A stretch of DNA of 52,874 nucleotides from Microbacterium sp. MPKO10 (GTDB lineage Bacteria; Actinomycetota; Actinomycetes; Actinomycetales; Microbacteriaceae). The stretch's first letter is position 1, and each line of letters starts with the position of its first letter. The translations under genes were made by a program, and so were the position numbers. The notes beneath the pieces are model-generated. The model had not been told where the DNA came from and did not search any database. It saw only the letters and a list, made by a program, of their open reading frames with translations. Where the stretch lies: positions 1-52,874 of the forward strand of contig NZ_JAPCHX010000010.1 in assembly GCF_026107415.2 (NCBI RefSeq), given 5' to 3'. Positions 48,929-52,874 of this stretch are shown piece after piece.

Positions 48929-50656
48929 TTAGACGTCCTCTCTCACGGCCGAGAGTTCGGCGTCTTCGTGCTCGGGTTCTGGCGGCTCTTTCGCCGCGCG
49001 CCGCATCGCGAGCACAGCCTCGATGCCGACCCAGACACTCGCGATGATGATGATCACATCGAGAGCGAACAGCAGCCAGTCCGCGTTGCCCGGTTCGGTG
49101 AAGCTGATGAGCTGATCGATGGCAGCCCAAAACGACAGCACGAACACGAGCACCAGTGGAATGACCGCCGGCCACGGATTGCGCCGCTTGCGGATCAGCA
49201 TCACCGCGATGATCGACAACGAGAGCGAGGCCATGATCTGGTTCGTCGTGCCGAACAACGGCCAGATGCGCAGGCCGCCTTCGCCGCCGAGACCTTGCGA
49301 GAACGTCAGGCCCAGGCCCACGACGACGACGATGAGCGTTGCCGGAACCTTGGAGATCTTGAGCTTGACGGTCTCGCCGATCTCTTGCACCACGAAGCGC
49401 AGCAGTCTCATGCCGGTGTCCATGGTCGTCGCGGCGAACAGCACGGCCATCGTCGCGAGGACGGTGGCGCTGAGGGATGCTGGCAGGCCGATCCCGTTCT
49501 CCATGAGGGCACCGCCGCCCTTGACGAACGCGTCGACTCCGCCGGCACCGAACGAGCTGTAGATCTCTTCCCACGCGGCCACGGACTTGATGCCGCCGAT
49601 GACGGCGAGGATCGTGCCGAGCGAGAGCAGCCCCTCGCCGACGGCGCCGAAGTACCCGACGAAACGAGCATCCGTCTCTTTGTCGATCTGCTTCGAGCTG
49701 GTGCCGGAGGACACCATGCCGTGGAATCCGGAGATGGCGCCACACGCGATCGTGACGAACAGCAGCGGGATCATGCTCGGTGTGCCCTCGGGCAGGTTCG
49801 TGTTGAACATCGGTGCGACGATGTCTGGCTTCACCGCCGAGAACAGGGTTGCCGTCAGGACCGAGCCGAACAGCAGGATCAGCCCGACGAACAGCTGAAC
49901 TCCGTTGATGTAGTCACGCGGCTGCAGTAGCACCCACACAGGCAACAGTGAAGCGATTGCGCCGTAGACGAAGAGGGCGACGATCCAGAACGTTGCAGGG
50001 CTCATGCCGAGGAACGATTCAGGAAGGACGACCGGGACGCTGTTGCCGAGGGCGATCAGCGCGTAGAGGACGACGACGCCGACGATCGTGACGGGAATGA
50101 GCGGCCAGCGCAGGCGGTAGACGGCAACGCCGACGAGCAGCGCCACAACGATCGCGCCCCATGTGGGGATGACCGCCGTCGGCGTGCTGATCAGCAGGTT
50201 CTTGATGACCACGGCGAACGCCGCGATCACCATGAGCAGCAGCAGAAAGATCACGATGAGGAACAGGTTGGCGCCGCGCTTGCCGATGTAGCGACCAGAG
50301 AGGGCTCCGATCGAGCGTCCCTTGTTGCGCAGCGATGCCCACAGTGTGCCGAAGTCGTGCATTCCGGCGAAGAACACGGTGCCAATCGTGACCCACAGGA
50401 AGGCGGGCAGCCAGCCCCAGATGACAGCGATGGCCGGACCAACAATGGGCGCGGCTCCTGCCACCGAGGTGAAGTGGTGACCCCAGAGAATGTACTTATT
50501 CGTCGGGACGTAGTCGACGCCGTCGTTCATCTCATGGGCGGGCGTCTTAAAGCTCTCGTTGAGTTTGTAGACCCGTTTCGTGAGGTACTTTGAGTAGAAG
50601 ATGTAACCGGCGGCGAACATCGCCAATCCGATGATCATGAGGATAAGGGAACCCAT
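48929..50656 (-). CDS. cstA: Carbon starvation protein CstA-type transporter
   Basis: 575 residues, shorter than E. coli CstA (about 700). The ATG at 50656 follows GGGGAG. It has about 16 hydrophobic segments. Family motifs include NKYILWGHHFTSVAGAAPIV followed by GPAIAVIWGW at the N-terminus, FHGMVSSGTSSKQIDKETDA, and LATMAVLFAATTMDTGMRLL. CstA/BtsT proteins import pyruvate or peptides with protons during nutrient shortage. It heads the cstA, CC-tail, ArsA-like trio. A GC-rich hairpin lies in its leader. Confidence 0.93.
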   Translation of the reverse strand: MGSLILMIIGLAMFAAGYIFYSKYLTKRVYKLNESFKTPAHEMNDGVDYVPTNKYILWGHHFTSVAGAAPIVGPAIAVIWGWLPAFLWVTIGTVFFAGMHDFGTLWASLRNKGRSIGALSGRYIGKRGANLFLIVIFLLLLMVIAAFAVVIKNLLISTPTAVIPTWGAIVVALLVGVAVYRLRWPLIPVTIVGVVVLYALIALGNSVPVVLPESFLGMSPATFWIVALFVYGAIASLLPVWVLLQPRDYINGVQLFVGLILLFGSVLTATLFSAVKPDIVAPMFNTNLPEGTPSMIPLLFVTIACGAISGFHGMVSSGTSSKQIDKETDARFVGYFGAVGEGLLSLGTILAVIGGIKSVAAWEEIYSSFGAGGVDAFVKGGGALMENGIGLPASLSATVLATMAVLFAATTMDTGMRLLRFVVQEIGETVKLKISKVPATLIVVVVGLGLTFSQGLGGEGGLRIWPLFGTTNQIMASLSLSIIAVMLIRKRRNPWPAVIPLVLVFVLSFWAAIDQLISFTEPGNADWLLFALDVIIIIASVWVGIEAVLAMRRAAKEPPEPEHEDAELSAVREDV

Positions 50657-50691
50657 GGAGTTCTCCCCTTTCGCAGCGTGCGCCAATGCAA

Positions 50692-50707
50692 CGGGGCAGT
50701 GGCCCCG
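50692..50707 (-). promoter_or_regulatory. Hairpin in the cstA leader
   Basis: CGGGGC and GCCCCG pair perfectly around a 4-base loop, 36 bases before the cstA start. It could be a leader structure or the end of an upstream transcript; its role is not clear. Confidence 0.35.
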
Positions 50708-50801
50708 ATGCCACCGCTCTTCTCTGAGGCTAGCAGAATCTGTGAATAACCTGTGTGTAATTCTTTGGGGTCACGAACGGGCACCGAAGGAGTGACCCTT
50801 G

Positions 50802-51350
50802 TCACTCGGGCGCGATGAACTCGGCGGGTATCCGATCGGCTCCCTGCACCCCGCGGAGCATTGCCGTATCGATCAGCTCACCACGCTTGAGCACGCTGAT
50901 CGCACCGGTCGGCTCGAGAATGACGCAGGCGATCTCTGAGGCGTTGCGCACTCCGGATTGTCGGAGTCGCGAGTGCACCTCATCGACGATGACGTGGGTG
51001 CGGACAAGATTGTCGTGCAAGATCTCGCTACCTGCCATGAGAACGACGGCTGGGCTGTTCACGACCCGCGAGGCTCCTCGAACTCGTCTGATCTGACCCG
51101 TGACAGCCTGCAGGACGAGCAACGTCGCCAGGCCGAGTAGACCGGCGAAAAGGGTCGGGGTGTCGCCGAGGATTGCGCGGCCGATGACGGCACCGAGGGC
51201 AATGATGGCTGCGAGATCGAAACTCGAGAGTGTCGCGAGTGTGCGCTGTCCCAGTACGCGCACCAGGAGCAGCACGCCGCCGTAGAAGACGATGCATGAG
51301 ACGACGACTCGAATCGTGTCGAACCAATCGAGGCCGTATTCAGCCCACAT
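50802..51350 (-). CDS. DUF421 (YetF-like) membrane protein
   Basis: 182 residues; ATG with AAGGAG upstream. Three membrane helices (about 12-30, 38-58, 65-83) precede a soluble domain. The DUF421 pattern is recognisable: RVLGQRTLATLSSFDLAAII then ALGAVIGRAILGD, NSPAVVLMAGSEILHDNLVR, and SRLRQSGVRNASEIACVILE followed by PTGAISVL. In spore-formers such proteins affect spore germination or cell-envelope traits; elsewhere the role is unknown. Confidence 0.9.
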   Translation of the reverse strand: MWAEYGLDWFDTIRVVVSCIVFYGGVLLLVRVLGQRTLATLSSFDLAAIIALGAVIGRAILGDTPTLFAGLLGLATLLVLQAVTGQIRRVRGASRVVNSPAVVLMAGSEILHDNLVRTHVIVDEVHSRLRQSGVRNASEIACVILEPTGAISVLKRGELIDTAMLRGVQGADRIPAEFIAPE

Positions 51351-51416
51351 GTCGCTCCTTCCGTCCGCACGGCGGACGGCAGCGATTATCTCACAGTGCT
51401 CGTGCCGGTGGCGATG

Positions 51417-51725
51417 TCAGCGCTTGGGCGTGACGTCCAGGACCACCTGGAATTCAAGGACGCTGGCTTCGGTGAAGACGCGCTTGCCGTGCTCACCCTT
51501 GTGCGCCGCTCGAGCGTCTCCGTCACGCCATGCCTCGTACGACTCGTCATCTTCCCACCGGGTCACGATGAAGTAACGGTCATCACCAGCAACGGGCCGG
51601 AGCATCTCGAATCCCAGAAAGCCGGGAGCGTCGTCGATGGTCCCCGCGCGATTGATGAAGCGGCGCTCGAACTCGGCGTGCGCCTCATCGGGCACCTTCA
51701 CTGCATTGATCTTGACGACGGCCAT
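51417..51725 (-). CDS. Antibiotic-biosynthesis-monooxygenase (ABM) domain protein
   Basis: 102 residues, a single ferredoxin-like ABM domain: AVVKINAVKVPDEAHAEFER then RFINRAGTIDDAPGFLGFEM, YFIVTRWEDDESYEAWR and the closing LEFQVVLDV. The layout resembles small heme-degrading or quinol monooxygenases (HmoA/IsdG/MhuD-like). Asn25 of IsdG-type enzymes is not plainly aligned, so heme cleavage is uncertain. TAGAAT six bases before the ATG suggests a leaderless mRNA. Confidence 0.87.
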   Translation of the reverse strand: MAVVKINAVKVPDEAHAEFERRFINRAGTIDDAPGFLGFEMLRPVAGDDRYFIVTRWEDDESYEAWRDGDARAAHKGEHGKRVFTEASVLEFQVVLDVTPKR

Positions 51726-51837
51726 AGCCCAATTCTAGTTTCGGATGCTGCCAATGCGCAGCGTGATGTTCGTGAATAATCCCTCTTTGTCGGACCACGA
51801 TTCGATAGTGTTCCGTCACAACGATTCGGGAGTCCGT

Positions 51838-52623
51838 ATGACCGACCAGCGCAACATTGACGACCGCATCCGCACGTACTATCGGGATCAGTTCGATGAG
51901 GATGCCCGGCTCACCACTCGCTCGGCGCAGGGCAGGATTGAGCATCGTCGAACGCAGGAGCTGATCGCTGAGTACGTCGTTTCGGGGCGTGTTCTTGATA
52001 TCGGCGGGGCCACAGGCGTCCACGCGTTGCCGCTGCAGAAGCGCGGGCTTGAGGTCGAGCTCATCGAACCGGTGCCTGAACAGGTCGAGATGGCTCGCGC
52101 GGCGGGTATCTCAGCGCGTGTGGGGGATGCTCGTGACTTGCCGTTTGCCGATGACGAATTCGACGCGGCGCTGATGCTGGGACCGCTGTACCACCTCGCC
52201 GACGGCAATGATCGTCAGACGGCGCTGCGGCAGGCGATGCGCGTCACGCGCTCGGGAGGGTACCTCTTTGCGGCTGCGCTTTCCCGCGCCGTTGCGTTCC
52301 AGGCGGCGACGCTCACGCGAGATACGCGCATGACTGACGACCTAGCGAACCTCTTTGAAAAAGGTCGGCCTTTGCCCGGTGGGAGATTCCCCGCTGGACA
52401 CTTTCACACCGCCGAAGAACTTGCGAGTGAAATCACCGAGGCAGGCCTTGAGCTCGTCGACATTCACGGAGTCGAGGGTCCGGCTGGATTGCTGGCAGAG
52501 CAGCTATCGGTTGATGACGATGAGACGGTGGATGCTGCGCACATGCTCGCTCGTGCGGGCAGCGTGATGCCAGGGCTTCGCGACCTCAGTATTCACCTCC
52601 TTGCTATCGCTCGTGTGCCATAA
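51838..52623 (+). CDS. Class I SAM-dependent methyltransferase
   Basis: 261 residues. The ATG at 51838 (GGGAG upstream) is preferred to earlier in-frame codons. The SAM motif RVLDIGGATGVHALPLQKRG (about 47), the acidic end of strand 2 (VELIEPV), GDARDLPFADDEFDAALMLG and SGGYLFAAALSR define a class I methyltransferase. The target is unknown; tRNA, small-molecule or lipid methylation are all possible. It lies alone between the ABM gene and the DUF222 gene. Confidence 0.9.
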   Translation: MTDQRNIDDRIRTYYRDQFDEDARLTTRSAQGRIEHRRTQELIAEYVVSGRVLDIGGATGVHALPLQKRGLEVELIEPVPEQVEMARAAGISARVGDARDLPFADDEFDAALMLGPLYHLADGNDRQTALRQAMRVTRSGGYLFAAALSRAVAFQAATLTRDTRMTDDLANLFEKGRPLPGGRFPAGHFHTAEELASEITEAGLELVDIHGVEGPAGLLAEQLSVDDDETVDAAHMLARAGSVMPGLRDLSIHLLAIARVP

Positions 52624-52791
52624 CGCGTGCTCGTAAGTCAGCTTCATCGTTCTGCGTAGGACGGTCTTTCACCTGCTCTGGATTGTGCTTCTCCGTCCAC
52701 AGGCATGCGACTTTTGGAGTTATCCACATTGGTTGTTTGATCGGGGGTTTGTGTTGGTGGGAATGTCGGTGGCTGCTGTCACAATGTGTCC

Positions 52792-52874
52792 ATGGTTAAC
52801 GCAGGTGCGGCACCCGGGTTTGGGTCTTCGGAGGAGCCGGAGAACCATGCCCGGTGGGCGGCTCCGGGTGTGCC
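52792..52874 (+). CDS. DUF222/HNH family protein, start only
   Basis: The frame from the ATG at 52792 is open to the right edge and begins MVNAGAAPGFGSSEEPENHA. CACAAT lies six bases before it. The T/G-rich upstream region (TTGGTTGTTTGATCGGGGG onwards) with TTATCCACA at 52720-52728 is typical, in my reading, of DUF222 gene fronts in this bacterial group. Too little is present to confirm the family by motif. Confidence 0.4.
   Translation, partial: MVNAGAAPGFGSSEEPENHARWAAPGV

Noticed and set aside
52720-52728. TTATCCACA, a perfect DnaA box, as part of a replication origin
   Set aside because: It is single, with no dnaA, dnaN or box cluster nearby; probably part of the region in front of a DUF222 gene.

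Overview
The window looks like a chromosomal segment of a high-GC actinomycete, most likely a Microbacteriaceae-type organism. Pointers are the DUF222/HNH (13E12-repeat) genes cut by both window edges, a mycothiol-type ArsC, the CstA / CC-tail protein / ArsA-like trio, an LPxTG surface protein, many genes with a -10 hexamer 6-7 nt before the start codon (leaderless transcripts), and about sixty copies of the octamer GGATGCTG/CAGCATCC on both strands. I see no tRNA, rRNA, complete insertion sequence, prophage or CRISPR array.

Layout. 1-5.3 kb: end of a DUF222/HNH gene, then an operon of two DszC/SfnB-like flavoproteins and an APC permease. 5.4-8.8 kb: sortase-anchored metallophosphatase and a lipoprotein. 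9.2-12.6 kb: arsenic operon (arsR divergent from acr3-arsC-flavoprotein). 12.7-19.5 kb: zinc-ribbon protein plus OhrR-like regulator, a membrane hydrolase, an alkylation-repair operon (ECF sigma, ogt, tag), VOC protein, PAP2 phosphatase, YdeI-like protein and TetR. 19.5-28.2 kb: ankyrin protein, an erm methyltransferase behind a leaderless leader peptide with an Arg-Leu-Arg motif, a second YdeI paralogue, a helically phased 22-bp tandem array, pepN, IMPACT protein, GNAT, small membrane proteins, a decayed PH-like gene, and an OsmC protein.

28.3-46.3 kb is the most coherent system: a secreted protein with two GH43 domains, a ROK repressor leading an apparent operon with a sulfonate/sulfate-ester-type ABC importer and two signal-less sulfatases, then an MDR oxidoreductase, a LacI regulator, a third sulfatase with an MHS-type transporter, and the formylglycine-generating enzyme that sulfatases need. 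A near-identical 21-bp element precedes both the GH43 gene and the ROK gene, and a perfect 28-bp palindrome precedes the transporter/sulfatase operon. I infer extracellular cleavage of a glycan or glycoside, import of sulfated products and cytoplasmic desulfation under two repressors.

46.3-52.9 kb: two simple-sequence repeats, a possible 48-residue protein, hemerythrin-like protein, the cstA trio, DUF421 protein, ABM monooxygenase, methyltransferase, and the start of another DUF222 gene.
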